Shown piece by piece: positions 8,793 through 18,321 of a stretch of DNA of 64,000 nt. Where the stretch lies: assembly GCF_009866655.1 (NCBI RefSeq), contig NZ_CP047420.1, forward strand, positions 124,001 to 188,000, read 5' to 3'. A program made the translations under genes and the position numbers. The stretch comes from Rathayibacter sp. VKM Ac-2804. Lineage in GTDB: Bacteria; Actinomycetota; Actinomycetes; Actinomycetales; Microbacteriaceae. Each line of letters starts with the position of its first letter. Position 1 is the stretch's first letter. The notes beneath the pieces were generated by a model. That model searched no databases and was not told the origin of the DNA. It worked only from the letters and a program-made list of their open reading frames with translations.

Positions 8793-10319
8793 ATGAGAAC
8801 CCGACTGAGCCGCCGCCTCCTGGCCGCCGCCGCCCTGGCCGCCGCGGTGGCCGTTCCGAGCGCGATCGCCGCCGGAGGTGCGGCGCCGCAGGCCGTCGCC
8901 GAGACCGCCCGCTCCGTCCCCGACCTCCGCGTCTCCTACCTCCAGCTCGGAGCGACGGGCTCGCTGGCGCAGATCGATCCCGCCGGCATCGCCGCATCGA
9001 ACGTGATCGTCTTCGCGTTCGCCGACCCGGCGAGCAGCACCGCCGATTCCGCGACCCTCTCGGCGATGCAGAAGGTCATCGACCACGAGGCGCCGGGCAC
9101 GGTGAACCTGCTCAGCCTGGGCGGGCAGACCGTCACCCGCGACACCGTGAACACCGCCACGGCGGGCGCCGTCGGCTCCCGGCTGCTCGCGCAGATCGAG
9201 GACTGCAACGCGAAGCTCTCCGGCGGGAGCATCACGGGCGTCGACCTCGACCTCGAGAACGGCATCGACGCCGAGACGATCAGCGCCCTCGGCGCGGCGG
9301 TGAAGGGCGCCGGCCTCTCCCTCGCCGTCGCACCGCAGGTCCACCTCAGCAGCGGGACCGAGGTCGACCCGGCCGCGCCGACCAACCTGACCCTCACCTC
9401 CGGCGTGCACGACGGCGCGAACGACCAGTTCGCTCCGCTGCTGAGGACCGGCACGGTCGACTACCTGCTGGCCCAGACCTACAACACGGGCGGCTGGACG
9501 GTCGGCGGCGTCGCCGAGAGCGATCCCGGCTTCTTCAGCACCATCAGCCGCGCGCTGAACAGCGCGGTCCGTCCCGACTGCTCCGCCGCCACCTCGCTGT
9601 GCATCGCCGAGCGCACGAGGATCGTGATCGGCCAGGTCAGCAACGCCGGCGCCAGCGGCACCGCGAACAACGTCTTCGGCGGATCGGGTGCGGCCGCGTA
9701 CGACCAGGCCGCGGTCCTCGCGAGCCTCGCCTCCCAGTGGACGGCGATGGCGGCGAAGCCCGAGCTCTACGGTCACGTCGACGGCATCATGCAGTGGTCG
9801 CTCAACAACGACTACGCGCCGTCGGCCTGGGGCGACACATCGGCCTCGGCCGGCGCCTTCAGCGTCGCGCTCTTCGGGGCGACCCCGCCGGCACCGGCCC
9901 CGTACTTCATCCTCCAGGTGAGCAACACCGGCCCCGACACCCCGGACTCGGGCGCCTACGCCTCGGCCACGCTCGTGGTCGACGGGCAGTACTGGATCTT
10001 CGGTAACAGGTGGGGCTCGGCCCTGAGCCCGGGCACGAACGAGTCCTTCGGCACCTCCGCGTCGGCCGAGAACCCGGCCACGCCGTACGTGATCGACAGC
10101 AGCAACCTCGATGCGATCTTCAGCGGCGGCAAGAAGAGCTTCACCACCTCGCAGGTGCTGATCAACGGGTACTCCGCGCAGACGGACGTCGCCGCACCGG
10201 GCGCGCAGTACGCCTGCCCCGTCGGCTCGGGTTACACCTTCGAGGCCGGGCACTCCTACAACGTCCAGGTCAACGCGAACTCGGGCTTCAGATCCTGCGC
10301 GATCTCGAAGGTGAACTGA
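8793..10319 (+). CDS. Secreted glycoside hydrolase family 18-type protein (chitinase-like)
   Basis: A 508-residue exported protein with a Sec-type signal peptide (residues about 1-35, ending around SAIAAGGAAPQA). The body follows the GH18 barrel: LLSLGGQTV at strand 3, GVDLDLEN carrying the DxDxE catalytic core, LLAQTYN, and near the end of the barrel IMQWSLNNDYA with the strand-8 Trp. The first Asp of the usual DxxDxDxE is Thr here (TGVDLDLE), while the acid Glu is kept. Past about residue 370 a linker PPAPAPY leads into a 135-residue C-terminal domain that I do not recognise, with two Cys. Likely role: chitin or related glycan breakdown outside the cell. The divergent AraC gene may regulate it. 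Confidence 0.85.
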   Translation: MRTRLSRRLLAAAALAAAVAVPSAIAAGGAAPQAVAETARSVPDLRVSYLQLGATGSLAQIDPAGIAASNVIVFAFADPASSTADSATLSAMQKVIDHEAPGTVNLLSLGGQTVTRDTVNTATAGAVGSRLLAQIEDCNAKLSGGSITGVDLDLENGIDAETISALGAAVKGAGLSLAVAPQVHLSSGTEVDPAAPTNLTLTSGVHDGANDQFAPLLRTGTVDYLLAQTYNTGGWTVGGVAESDPGFFSTISRALNSAVRPDCSAATSLCIAERTRIVIGQVSNAGASGTANNVFGGSGAAAYDQAAVLASLASQWTAMAAKPELYGHVDGIMQWSLNNDYAPSAWGDTSASAGAFSVALFGATPPAPAPYFILQVSNTGPDTPDSGAYASATLVVDGQYWIFGNRWGSALSPGTNESFGTSASAENPATPYVIDSSNLDAIFSGGKKSFTTSQVLINGYSAQTDVAAPGAQYACPVGSGYTFEAGHSYNVQVNANSGFRSCAISKVN

Positions 10320-10332
10320 CCCTTCCCCACTC

Positions 10333-10386
10333 CTCGGGCGGGCGGCGCCGTTCCTGCACCCCGCACTCCGCGGCGGCCCGCCCGAG
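10333..10386 (+). terminator. Probable terminator after the GH18-type gene
   Basis: An 11-bp perfect inverted repeat (CTCGGGCGGGC at 10333-10343 and its complement at 10376-10386) lies 13 bases after the stop codon, with a long 32-base loop. Confidence 0.45.
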
Positions 10387-10470
10387 GTCCCGACCGGATC
10401 CCCTCCGGTCGCCTCCCCCTTCTCCGTGGCGCCCCGTCCCGGAGATCCAGAGAACGAGAGGAACACCCCC

Positions 10471-10926
10471 ATGTCCCGTCACCTGCTCCCCAAGGCGATC
10501 GCCGGAGTCGTCCTCGTCGCCGGCGTGCTCACCGGCTGCGCCCCTGCGGCCGACAAGGCCGAGACGTCGTCCACGAGCTCCAGCGCCGAGGCGAGGACGA
10601 CCGCCCCGTCGACCGTCGCGCCGTCCGGCGAGAGCCGCTCCGGTGCGTTCGAGGGCCTGAACGGCAAGAAGGTCGCCGGCACCGCGACGGTCTCGGGCGC
10701 GACCGTGGACCTCAGCGGCTTCTCCTCGGACGAGGGCCCCGACCTGCACCTCTACCTCACGAACGGCACGGATGAGAAGGCCGTGAGCGCCGGAGTCGAG
10801 CTGGGCGCGGTGTCCTACGACACGAAGACCCAGAGCTTCGACGTCGCCGACGCCGCCGACTACAGCTACGTCGTGGTGCACTGCGAGAAGGCGAAGGCCG
10901 TGTTCGGCGCGGCGAAGCTCTCGTGA
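10471..10926 (+). CDS. DM13-domain lipoprotein
   Basis: A 151-residue lipoprotein: signal peptide with lipobox LTGC, then an Ala/Ser/Thr-rich linker, then a DM13 domain (GLNGKKVAGTATVSG ... EGPDLHLYLTNG ... YSYVVVHCEKAKAVFGAAKL). DM13 domains are thought to take part in surface redox or electron transfer, with a conserved Cys that is present here in VVHCEK. The ATG at 10471 is preceded by GAGAGGAAC. The stop overlaps the GTG of the next membrane gene by four bases (GTGA), so the two are translationally coupled and probably act together at the membrane. Confidence 0.85.
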   Translation: MSRHLLPKAIAGVVLVAGVLTGCAPAADKAETSSTSSSAEARTTAPSTVAPSGESRSGAFEGLNGKKVAGTATVSGATVDLSGFSSDEGPDLHLYLTNGTDEKAVSAGVELGAVSYDTKTQSFDVADAADYSYVVVHCEKAKAVFGAAKLS

Positions 10927-11432
10927 GCCGACCGGGGTGGCGCTGGGCGGCCGCCGCCCTGGGTGCCGCCGCCCGCGTCGCCCTGGGCCTGCTCTGGATC
11001 GACGAGGGCCTGCTCAAGCTCCGGTCCGGATTCGGCGGCTCCGACATCCTGCTCGTCGCCGACGGCGCCGCGGAGAACGGGCGGGTGCCCGAGTACTTCC
11101 AGCTGTTCGCGTCGACGATCCTGCACGACGCGGCAGGTCTCTTCGGCGTCGTCACCCCGTTCGTCGAGATCGGGCTGGGCGTCGCGCTGGTCGCCGGGAT
11201 CCTGACCGCGCCCGTCGCTCTCGCGTCCCTCGCGACGCTGCTGATGTACTGGTCGGCCGACCAGCTCATCGAGGAGTACCCGGTGATGGCGCTGCTCTCG
11301 GGCGTCGTCCTCGGCTTCTCCACCACCTGCTCGCGGATCTCCGCGACGAGCGCCGTGATCCGCGCCCTGCGGGGCCGGCACAGCACGCCGGCCGCCGTCC
11401 TGGAGCGGCCGGAGCTGCGCCGCTGGCTCTGA
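10923..11432 (+). CDS. DoxX/DoxD-family membrane protein
   Basis: A 169-residue protein with about four membrane helices and the DoxX-type N-terminus ARVALGLLWIDEGLLKLRSGFGG. Family members occur as small subunits of thiosulfate:quinone oxidoreductases or as general redox-linked membrane proteins. The GTG start at 10923 overlaps the stop of the DM13 lipoprotein (GTGA). Pairing with a DM13 protein suggests a shared electron-transfer or redox-sensing role at the cell surface (inference). A strong hairpin follows. Confidence 0.8.
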   Translation: MSRPGWRWAAAALGAAARVALGLLWIDEGLLKLRSGFGGSDILLVADGAAENGRVPEYFQLFASTILHDAAGLFGVVTPFVEIGLGVALVAGILTAPVALASLATLLMYWSADQLIEEYPVMALLSGVVLGFSTTCSRISATSAVIRALRGRHSTPAAVLERPELRRWL

Positions 11433-11454
11433 CGACGCAGAAGGCGCAGACGGA

Positions 11455-11501
11455 GGCGGGGACCCCGGAACGAGCTCAGCTCCTGTTCCGGGGTCCCCGC
11501 C
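11455..11501. terminator. Bidirectional terminator between convergent genes
   Basis: A 17-bp perfect stem (arms 11455-11471 and 11485-11501) with a 13-base loop lies between the DoxX-like gene and the oppositely oriented secreted protein, so it can serve both. Confidence 0.8.
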
Positions 11502-11508
11502 TTCCGCG

Positions 11509-12093
11509 TCACACCGTGATCGGGGCGCTGCTGCTGGTTCTGCCCAGCGCTGCGAAGACCGCTTCCTCCGCCCCCGGGTAGACGGGGCCCTGCGTCACGG
11601 TGGCCGTCACGGCGAAGGTCCCGGAGGGGAGCGGGGTGAAGACGCTCGGGACCGCGGGCTGCCTGATCAGGTCGCCGACGACGAAGGTCGAGCCGTCGCG
11701 GAGATTCGTCGCCACGTTGGTCCGGTAGACGCCGGCGGCGATCGGAACGTGGGCGTTGCGCGGACCGTCGGAGACGATGCCGTCGCCCCAGGACGCGACG
11801 TCGTGCTCCGAGACGATGTCGACGCGGGAGTCGACGGGCAGCGTCAGCGGCGTCCCGAACTCCGCCGCGGGCCCGCCGACCCGCACCACGAGGGCGAATG
11901 CACCGGGAACCGCGCGATCCGGTGCGAGGAAGACGCCGAGCCAGGGCGCACCGCTCGGGGTCACGGTCGAAGCGGAGGCGCCCGGGGCGCTCAGAGCAGC
12001 GACGACCACGGGGGCCGACCAGGCGGCGGCGAGACCGGCCCGGCGGGTCAGACCCGCTGTGGTTGCGCTGTCATTTTCGGAGTCGAACGGCAT
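11509..12093 (-). CDS. Secreted protein of unknown function
   Basis: A 194-residue exported protein. ATG 12093 is chosen because a GAAAGAGGA ribosome binding site precedes it and it places a signal peptide properly: TRRAGLAAAWSAPVVVAALS followed by an A-x-A cleavage region near GASAST. The twin Arg before the hydrophobic stretch is compatible with Tat or Sec export. The mature part looks beta-rich (VFLAPDRAVPGAFALVVRVGG, PSGTFAVTATVTQGPV), like an extracellular immunoglobulin-style domain. I do not recognise the family. It stands alone, convergent with the DoxX-like gene and divergent from the sugar transporter. Confidence 0.75.
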   Translation of the reverse strand: MPFDSENDSATTAGLTRRAGLAAAWSAPVVVAALSAPGASASTVTPSGAPWLGVFLAPDRAVPGAFALVVRVGGPAAEFGTPLTLPVDSRVDIVSEHDVASWGDGIVSDGPRNAHVPIAAGVYRTNVATNLRDGSTFVVGDLIRQPAVPSVFTPLPSGTFAVTATVTQGPVYPGAEEAVFAALGRTSSSAPITV

Positions 12094-12517
12094 GGCGGTT
12101 CCTCTTTCGTCGTGGTCAGTGCTCGGTCGCAGTCCCGAGCCTAGGAGCCGGATGCTCGCCAGGGCAGGGCGGAGGAGCCCCCCTTCCGTGCCACGCGGAA
12201 GGCGGGCGAGGAGTCCTGCCTCGGAGGCGACGGCACGCATCGGTACTGCGCGTCGCGGCTCCACACCCTCCTGCTGAGAGCGTTCTCACCCAGTGCTGGC
12301 GGGGATCGATCAGCGGAAGATCACGGTTCGGCAACGCCGCCGATCCGTCGCCTCTCGCGCTTTACAGACCGGTGCGCGCGCAATATGTTGTCTCCGTGGA
12401 CAAAGCCCCTCGGGGCTCTCCCGCCCTCCCGGGCGACGACACGACGACGTGCTCCCACCTGCACGCTCTCGCGCCGTCCTCATCCTCGGACACTGCTTTC
12501 AGAGAGGAATGCACTCC
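12094..12517. promoter_or_regulatory. Divergent intergenic region with candidate chvE promoter
   Basis: There is no gene in these 424 bases. TTTACA (12361-12366) and TATGTT (12384-12389), 17 bases apart, form the best promoter candidate for the sugar-transport operon; the leader from there to ATG 12518 includes a short AGCCCC hairpin near 12404-12417. A ROK-regulator operator probably lies here, but I cannot pin it down. Confidence 0.4.
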
Positions 12518-13645
12518 ATGAAGTTCTCCCGCAGCATCACCACGCTGGCCGCCGCCGGCATCATCTCCCTCGGTCTCACCGCCTGCTCGGCCAGCCCCGC
12601 CAACTCCGGCGGCGCCGCTGCCGGCGCCGGCGCCGAGGGCGACTGCACCGTCGGCATCTCGATGCCCACCCGCAGCCTCGAGCGCTGGATCAACGACGGC
12701 GAAGGCCTCCAGTCCCAGCTCGAGGGCGACGGCTGCACCGTCGACCTCCAGTACGCGGACAACAAGACCGACCAGCAGATCTCGCAGATCCAGAACCAGA
12801 TCGCCGGCGGCTCGAAGATCCTCGTCGTCGCGGCCATCGACGGCGAGGCGCTCGCCCCCGTCCTCGCCGAGGCGAAGAAGCAGAACGCGACCGTCATCGC
12901 CTACGACCGCCTGATCAACGGCACCGCCGACGTCGACTACTACGCGACGTTCGACAACTACAAGGTCGGCCAGCTCCAGGGCCAGTACATCGAATCGACC
13001 CTCGACCTCGCGAACGCCGCGGGTCCCTTCACCCTCGAGCCCTTCGCCGGCAGCCCCGACGACAACAACGCCAAGTTCTTCTTCTCCGGCGCCTGGGACG
13101 TCCTGCAGCCCTACATCGAGAGCGGCAAGCTCGTCGTGCCGTCCGGCAAGTCGCCCGCCTCGGACGACGACTGGGCCTCGATCGGCATCCAGGGCTGGGC
13201 CTCGGACAAGGCGCAGTCCGAGATGGACAACCGCCTCTCCTCCTTCTACACCGGCGACCAGAAGGTCGACGTGGTGCTCTCCCCGAACGACAGCCTGGCC
13301 ATCGGCATCGAGGCCTCGCTCAAGTCGGCGGGCTACGCGCCCGGCGCCGACTACCCGATCATCACCGGACAGGACGCCGACAAGGCGAACGTCAAGGCGA
13401 TCCTCGCCGACGAGCAGTCGATGACGGTCTGGAAGGACACCCGCACCCTCGGTGACCGCGTCTTCCAGATGGTGCAGTCGATCGTCGCGGGCGACGAGCC
13501 CGAGGTGAACGACACCGAGACGTACGACAACGGCGAGAAGGTCGTCCCGTCCTACCTCCTCGAGCCGCAGGTCGTCGTCAAGGACGACGTGCAGTCGACC
13601 CTCATCGACTCCGGCTTCCTCACGGCCGGCGACGTCGGACTCTGA
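12518..13645 (+). CDS. chvE: Multiple-monosaccharide ABC transporter substrate-binding lipoprotein (ChvE-type)
   Basis: A 375-residue lipoprotein with lipobox LTAC near residue 22 followed by a periplasmic-binding-protein type 1 fold: TVGISMPTRSLERWINDG, ADNKTDQQISQIQNQI, AYDRLINGTADVDYY, VDVVLSPNDSLAIGI and PIITGQDADKANVKAI. The RSLERW and YDRLI segments are typical of ChvE/XylF sugar binders. The start is ATG 12518 rather than ATG 12509 because AGAGAGGA at 12501-12508 is well spaced only for the former. It is the first gene of the chvE-mmsA-mmsB operon and captures aldoses such as xylose, arabinose, galactose or glucose (exact sugar not decidable). Confidence 0.93.
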   Translation: MKFSRSITTLAAAGIISLGLTACSASPANSGGAAAGAGAEGDCTVGISMPTRSLERWINDGEGLQSQLEGDGCTVDLQYADNKTDQQISQIQNQIAGGSKILVVAAIDGEALAPVLAEAKKQNATVIAYDRLINGTADVDYYATFDNYKVGQLQGQYIESTLDLANAAGPFTLEPFAGSPDDNNAKFFFSGAWDVLQPYIESGKLVVPSGKSPASDDDWASIGIQGWASDKAQSEMDNRLSSFYTGDQKVDVVLSPNDSLAIGIEASLKSAGYAPGADYPIITGQDADKANVKAILADEQSMTVWKDTRTLGDRVFQMVQSIVAGDEPEVNDTETYDNGEKVVPSYLLEPQVVVKDDVQSTLIDSGFLTAGDVGL

Positions 13646-13651
13646 TCGGTC

Positions 13652-13690
13652 GGGCGGGGTGCGGGAGGAGTGATCCTCCCCACCCCGCCC
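13652..13690 (+). terminator. Intercistronic hairpin after chvE
   Basis: A GC-rich inverted repeat of about 17 bp (GGGCGGGGTG and GGGAGGA pairing with TCCTCCCC and ACCCCGCCC) with a GTGA loop and a short T-run lies just after chvE. Such hairpins often protect the binding-protein mRNA or partly terminate, so that the binding protein exceeds the ATPase and permease. Confidence 0.6.
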
Positions 13691-13748
13691 TTCTCCCCCT
13701 TCTTCCCCGCGTCCCCATCCATCCTCTGCACAACGAAGTGAGGCCCTG

Positions 13749-15290
13749 TTGGCCAGTCCCATCCTCATCATGCGCGACATCGTCAAGGAGTTCGGCGGCG
13801 GCGTCCGCGCCCTCGACGGCGTCTCGCTCTCGGTCCAGCCGGGCGAGGTCCACGCCATCTGCGGCGAGAACGGCGCCGGCAAGTCGACGCTCATGAAGGT
13901 CCTCTCGGGCGTCTACCCCGTCGGCAGCTTCGAGGGCTCGATCGAGTTCGAGGGCCGCCAGGCGCAGTACCGCTCGATCAACGACAGCGAGGCCGACGGC
14001 ATCGTCATCATCCACCAGGAGCTCGCGCTGAGCCCCTACCTCTCCATCGCCGAGAACATCTTCCTCGGCAACGAGAAGTCCACCCGCGGCGTCATCAACT
14101 GGAACGCCACCAACGCGGAGGCGGCCAAGCTGCTCGCCCGCGTCGGCCTCGCCGAGAGCCCGGCCACGAAGATCCTCGAGCTCGGCGTCGGCAAGCAGCA
14201 GCTCGTCGAGATCGCCAAGGCGCTCGCGAAGGAGGTGAAGCTCCTCATCCTCGACGAGCCCACCGCCGCGCTCAACGACGAGGACAGCGACCACCTGCTC
14301 GGCCTGATCGACCAGCTGCGCAACCAGGGCATCACCTGCATCATCATCAGCCACAAGCTGAAGGAGATCCGCGCCATCGCGGACACGGTGACGATCATCC
14401 GCGACGGCCGCACCATCGAGAGCTTCGCGATGGCCGGCGAGGACGCCTCGGAGAGCCGGATCATCCGCGCGATGGTCGGCCGCGACCTCAACAGCATGTT
14501 CCCGCCGCGCGACCCGCAGATCGGCGAGGAGAAGCTCCGCGTCGAGAACTGGACCGTGCACCACCCCGTCGACGTGAACCGCGTCGTCGTCGAGGACGCC
14601 TCCTTCACCGTGCGCGCCGGCGAGATCGTCGGCTTCGCGGGGCTGATGGGCGCCGGGCGCACCGAGCTCGCGATGAGCATCTTCGGCCGCAGTTACGGCA
14701 CCGGCATCTCGGGCCGCGTCTTCAAGGACGGCAAGGAGATCCAGACCCGCACCGTCGAGGAGGCGATCCGCAACGGCCTCGCCTACGCGACCGAGGACCG
14801 CAAGCGCTACGGCCTCAACCTGATCGGCGACATCACCGTCAACGTGTCGGCCGCCGCGCTCTCCCGGCTCGCCCGCCTCGGCGTGATCGACAAGCACCGC
14901 GAGTACAAGGTCGCCGACTCGTACCGCTCGAAGATGAACATCAAGGCCCCGAGCGTCTCCGCCGTCACCGGCAAGCTCTCGGGCGGCAACCAGCAGAAGG
15001 TCGTCCTCTCGAAGTGGATCTTCTCGGGCCCCGACGTGCTGATCCTCGACGAGCCCACCCGCGGCATCGACGTGGGAGCCAAGTACGAGATCTACGGCAT
15101 CATCAACGAGCTCGCGGCCCAGGGCAAGGCGGTCGTCGTCATCTCCTCCGAGCTGCCCGAGCTGATCGGGCTGGCCGACCGGATCTACACCATCTCCGAG
15201 GGGCGCATCACGGGCGAGATCGACCGTGCCGACGCCACCCAGGAGCACCTCATGCACTACATGACCGCCGGAAAGGAACAGGCCCGATGA
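13749..15290 (+). CDS. mmsA: Multiple-monosaccharide ABC transporter ATP-binding protein
   Basis: A 513-residue ATPase with two tandem nucleotide-binding domains, the sugar-transporter (CUT2) pattern. The first half has Walker [10 protein letters not shown], a degenerate signature LGVGKQQ and Walker [12 protein letters not shown]. The second half has a degenerate Walker A (GLMGAGRTE), signature LSGGNQQK and Walker [15 protein letters not shown], as usual for the family. It begins with TTG at 13749 after GAAGTGAGG; no ATG or GTG fits the N-terminus better. Its stop overlaps the permease ATG by four bases (ATGA). Confidence 0.95.
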   Translation: MASPILIMRDIVKEFGGGVRALDGVSLSVQPGEVHAICGENGAGKSTLMKVLSGVYPVGSFEGSIEFEGRQAQYRSINDSEADGIVIIHQELALSPYLSIAENIFLGNEKSTRGVINWNATNAEAAKLLARVGLAESPATKILELGVGKQQLVEIAKALAKEVKLLILDEPTAALNDEDSDHLLGLIDQLRNQGITCIIISHKLKEIRAIADTVTIIRDGRTIESFAMAGEDASESRIIRAMVGRDLNSMFPPRDPQIGEEKLRVENWTVHHPVDVNRVVVEDASFTVRAGEIVGFAGLMGAGRTELAMSIFGRSYGTGISGRVFKDGKEIQTRTVEEAIRNGLAYATEDRKRYGLNLIGDITVNVSAAALSRLARLGVIDKHREYKVADSYRSKMNIKAPSVSAVTGKLSGGNQQKVVLSKWIFSGPDVLILDEPTRGIDVGAKYEIYGIINELAAQGKAVVVISSELPELIGLADRIYTISEGRITGEIDRADATQEHLMHYMTAGKEQAR

Positions 15291-16516
15291 GCGCCACGAC
15301 CACGACAGCCCCGAGCGGCACGCCGGCGAGCACGCCGTCCACGCCGCCGAAGCGCGCACGCCGACTCAACATCAACCTCCGCCAGTACGGCATCCTCGCC
15401 GCGCTCGCGATCATCATCCTGCTCTTCCAGGTGCTGACGAACGGCCGCCTGCTGCTGCCGGGCAACGTCAACAACCTGATCCAGCAGAACGCCTACGTCC
15501 TGATCCTCGCGATCGGCATGGTGATGGTGATCATCGCCGGCCACATCGACCTCTCGGTCGGCTCGGTCGTCGCGATGGTCGGCGCCATCTCCGCTATCGC
15601 GATGAACAACTGGGGCCTGCCCTGGTGGGCCGCCGTGGTCGTCGCCCTGGTCACCGGCGCCGCCGTCGGCGCCTGGCAGGGGTTCTGGGTCGCCTTCGTC
15701 GGCATACCGGCGTTCATCGTGACCCTCGCGGGCATGCTGATCTTCCGCGGCTTCACCCTGGTTCTGCTCACCGGCGGCACGATCAACGGCCTGCCGACCG
15801 AGTTCACCGCGATCGGCGCCGGCTGGCTGCCGGGCGTGCTCGGCGGGATCGCCGGACGCGACGCGCTCACCCTCGTCCTGGGCCTGCTGGTCTGCGTCGT
15901 GTTCGTCGTCCAGCAGCTGCGCTCCCGGGCGACGCTGCGCCGCCTCGAGCTCCCGCGCGAGCCGATCGCCTCGGTCTGGGCCAAGTCGGCCATCGCGGTC
16001 GTCGCGATCATGGCGCTCTCCTGGCTGCTCGCCGGCTACAGCGGCACCCCGATCATCCTGATCGTGCTCGCCGTGCTGATCCTCGCCTACAGCTTCGTGC
16101 TGGGGCGGACGGTCTTCGGCCGCCACATCTACGCGATGGGCGGCAACCTGTTCGCCGCGATGATGTCCGGCGTGAAGACGAAGTGGGTCAACTTCTTCAT
16201 CTTCGTGAACATGGGCGCCCTCGCCGGTGTCGCGGGCATCGTCAGCACCGCCCGTGCGGGTGGCGCCGTCGCCTCCGCCGGTCAGAACTACGAGCTCGAC
16301 GCGATCGCCGCGGTCTTCATCGGCGGCGCGGCCGTCCAGGGCGGCGTCGGCACCGTGGTCGGAGCGGTCATCGGCGGTCTGGTGATGGGCGTGCTCAACA
16401 TGGGCCTGTCGATCCTCTCCGTCGACGCCGCCTGGCAGATGGCGATCAAGGGCTTCGTGCTGCTGCTCGCCGTCGCGTTCGACATCTTCAACAAGAGGAG
16501 GGCGGGCGGGCGCTAG
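15287..16516 (+). CDS. mmsB: Multiple-monosaccharide ABC transporter permease
   Basis: A 409-residue integral membrane permease of the CUT2 family with about ten helices. Typical segments are [52 protein letters not shown] and [20 protein letters not shown] 40-residue Thr/Pro/Arg-rich cytoplasmic tail precedes the first helix. The ATG at 15287 overlaps the ATPase stop, showing coupling. It forms the channel for the sugar delivered by the ChvE-like protein. Confidence 0.95.
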   Translation: MSATTTTAPSGTPASTPSTPPKRARRLNINLRQYGILAALAIIILLFQVLTNGRLLLPGNVNNLIQQNAYVLILAIGMVMVIIAGHIDLSVGSVVAMVGAISAIAMNNWGLPWWAAVVVALVTGAAVGAWQGFWVAFVGIPAFIVTLAGMLIFRGFTLVLLTGGTINGLPTEFTAIGAGWLPGVLGGIAGRDALTLVLGLLVCVVFVVQQLRSRATLRRLELPREPIASVWAKSAIAVVAIMALSWLLAGYSGTPIILIVLAVLILAYSFVLGRTVFGRHIYAMGGNLFAAMMSGVKTKWVNFFIFVNMGALAGVAGIVSTARAGGAVASAGQNYELDAIAAVFIGGAAVQGGVGTVVGAVIGGLVMGVLNMGLSILSVDAAWQMAIKGFVLLLAVAFDIFNKRRAGGR

Positions 16517-16538
16517 CCTTCTCTCCTCCCTGCACCGT

Positions 16539-16580
16539 GCTCGGGCGCGCGCTCTCCCCGAGGAGGGCCCGCGCCCGAGC
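16539..16580 (+). terminator. Terminator after the mmsB permease gene
   Basis: An inverted repeat (GCTCGGGCGC at 16539-16548, complement at 16571-16580) lies 23 bases after the permease stop and before the ROK regulator, separating the two transcription units at least partly. Confidence 0.5.
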
Positions 16581-16628
16581 GCATCCCCGGACCCGGTGCC
16601 CCACCGCGCCGACGAGAGGCTGAGCAGC

Positions 16629-17870
16629 ATGGCAGGAGCAGTCGGAGCATCGAGCAACGCTCTGCTCCGTCGGCACAACCTCGCCGCCATCGCGACCCTG
16701 GTGCACCGCTCCGGGCCGATCAGCCGGGCCGAGCTGGGCCGCGAGACCGGCCTGAACCGCTCGGCGGTGGCCAACCTGGTCGGCGAGCTGAGCGAGCTCG
16801 GCTGGGTGGAGGAGGAGACCACCGCCTCCGACGGACGCATCGGCCGGCCGAGCGCGACGGTCGTCCCCGGCCGGACCTTCGCGGTGGTCGGCGTGCACCT
16901 CGACACCGACGCGATCATCGTCGGGCTGGTCGGCCTGCACGGCGACCTCCTCCGCCGCGTCCGCTTCGACACCCCGAAGCCCGCGAGCCCGGCGACCGTC
17001 GTCCGCGTGGTCAGCGGCATCGTCGCCGGATTCCGTGCCGAGCGGGAGACCCACCGCGTCCTCCTCGGCGCGGGAGTCGCCGTGCCGGGCCTCGTGCAGG
17101 CCGACTCCGGTTTCGTGCACCGCGCGCCGCACCTGGGCTGGCGCGACGTCGACCTCGCGTCGCAGCTCAGCCGCGCGCTCGAGCTCCCCGTCTCCGTCGG
17201 CAACGACGCCACACTCGGCGCGATCGGCGAGTCGCTCTTCGGAGCCGCCCGGGGCGTCGCCGACGTCGTCTACGTCAGCGGCGGCGCCAGCGGCATCGGC
17301 GGCGGCGTCATCATCGGCGGAGTCCCCCTGCAGGGCTCCTCGGGGTTCGCCGCCGAGCTCGGCCACACCCTCGTCGCCGCGAACGGCCGCCTCTGCGGCT
17401 GCGGGCGGCACGGCTGCCTCGAGGCCGAGGTCCGGATGCGGTCGCTCCTCGACGTGCTCGGCGCGCGCGTCCTCGACCAGGACGAGCTCGACATCGCGCT
17501 CGGCACCTCCCGCGACCCCGCCGTGCTCGCCGAGGTCGCCCGGCAGGTCGATCTGCTCGCCGAGGGCCTCTCGACGTACATCAACCTCTTCAACCCGACC
17601 GCGGTCGTGCTGGGAGGCTTCCTCGGCTCGCTGCTCACGGTCGACCGCGAGCGCCTGGCGGCCCGCGTCTCGGCGCGCGCCCTCAGCGACCTCGCCCGCG
17701 GTGTCCGGATCGAGCGCGCGGCTCTGCGCTCGAGACTGGAGCTCGTCGGCGCGGCGGAGCTACCCTGGCGTCGCGCGCTCGCGGATCCCGCGGCCGCGGT
17801 CGGCGGCTCGGACCTGCCCCCCGCGTCCGGCCCCGGCACGCGGACGGACGCCCTCGGCGCCCGCGCCTGA
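16629..17870 (+). CDS. ROK-family transcriptional regulator (XylR/NagC-like)
   Basis: A 413-residue repressor: an N-terminal winged helix-turn-helix (GPISRAELGRETGLNRSAVANLVGELSELG) followed by a ROK sugar-kinase-like domain with GVAVPGLVQ, VGNDATLGAIGE and GGASGIGGGVIIGG, and the zinc motif CGCGRHGCLE. ATG 16629 is preferred over GTG or ATG further upstream because GAGAGG lies about nine bases before it and the protein then begins like other ROK repressors. It lies just downstream of the sugar ABC transporter and most likely represses it until sugar binds (inference). The C-terminal 30 residues are Pro/Ala-rich and probably unstructured. Confidence 0.9.
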   Translation: MAGAVGASSNALLRRHNLAAIATLVHRSGPISRAELGRETGLNRSAVANLVGELSELGWVEEETTASDGRIGRPSATVVPGRTFAVVGVHLDTDAIIVGLVGLHGDLLRRVRFDTPKPASPATVVRVVSGIVAGFRAERETHRVLLGAGVAVPGLVQADSGFVHRAPHLGWRDVDLASQLSRALELPVSVGNDATLGAIGESLFGAARGVADVVYVSGGASGIGGGVIIGGVPLQGSSGFAAELGHTLVAANGRLCGCGRHGCLEAEVRMRSLLDVLGARVLDQDELDIALGTSRDPAVLAEVARQVDLLAEGLSTYINLFNPTAVVLGGFLGSLLTVDRERLAARVSARALSDLARGVRIERAALRSRLELVGAAELPWRRALADPAAAVGGSDLPPASGPGTRTDALGARA

Positions 17871-17893
17871 CACCGACGTCGAGGAGCACGAGC

Positions 17894-18304
17894 ATGGCCG
17901 ACTTTAACGAGCAGATCATCGCGGAGTTCCGCGCGAACGGCGGCACGGTGACGACCGCGGGCTTCGGCCGCAGCCTCGTCCTCGTGCACCACACCGGCGC
18001 ACGCTCCGGCGAGGAGCGCATCGCCCCGCTGATGGGCCTGCACCCCTCCGACGACGTCTGGCTGATCGCCGCCTCCGCCGCCGGCGCCCCAAAGCACCCG
18101 GCCTGGTTCCACAACCTCGAGGCCCACCCCGACACCGAGATCGAGACCCCCGACGACGGCACCGTGCCCGTCCGCGCCCGCGTCCTCGAGGGCGCCGAGC
18201 GCGACGCCGGCTGGAAGCGCTTCACCGACGCCTCCGACGGCTTCAAGGGCTACGAGCAGAAGACCACCCGCACCATCCCGGTCGTGGAGCTCACCCGCCG
18301 CTGA
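17894..18304 (+). CDS. Nitroreductase-family deazaflavin (F420)-dependent oxidoreductase
   Basis: A 136-residue member of the DUF385/Ddn-like split-barrel family. Recognisable segments are VLVHHTGARSGEERIAPLMG, WLIAASAAGAPKHPAWFHNLEAHPDTEIE and the C-terminal FKGYEQKTTRTIPVVEL. Family members bind F420 and reduce quinones, nitroaromatics or fatty acids; the actual substrate cannot be told. It is not in an obvious operon: it starts 23 bases after the ROK regulator and ends beside a 23-bp perfect inverted repeat. Confidence 0.9.
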   Translation: MADFNEQIIAEFRANGGTVTTAGFGRSLVLVHHTGARSGEERIAPLMGLHPSDDVWLIAASAAGAPKHPAWFHNLEAHPDTEIETPDDGTVPVRARVLEGAERDAGWKRFTDASDGFKGYEQKTTRTIPVVELTRR

Positions 18305-18321
18305 CCCCCGTCCCTCCCCCG

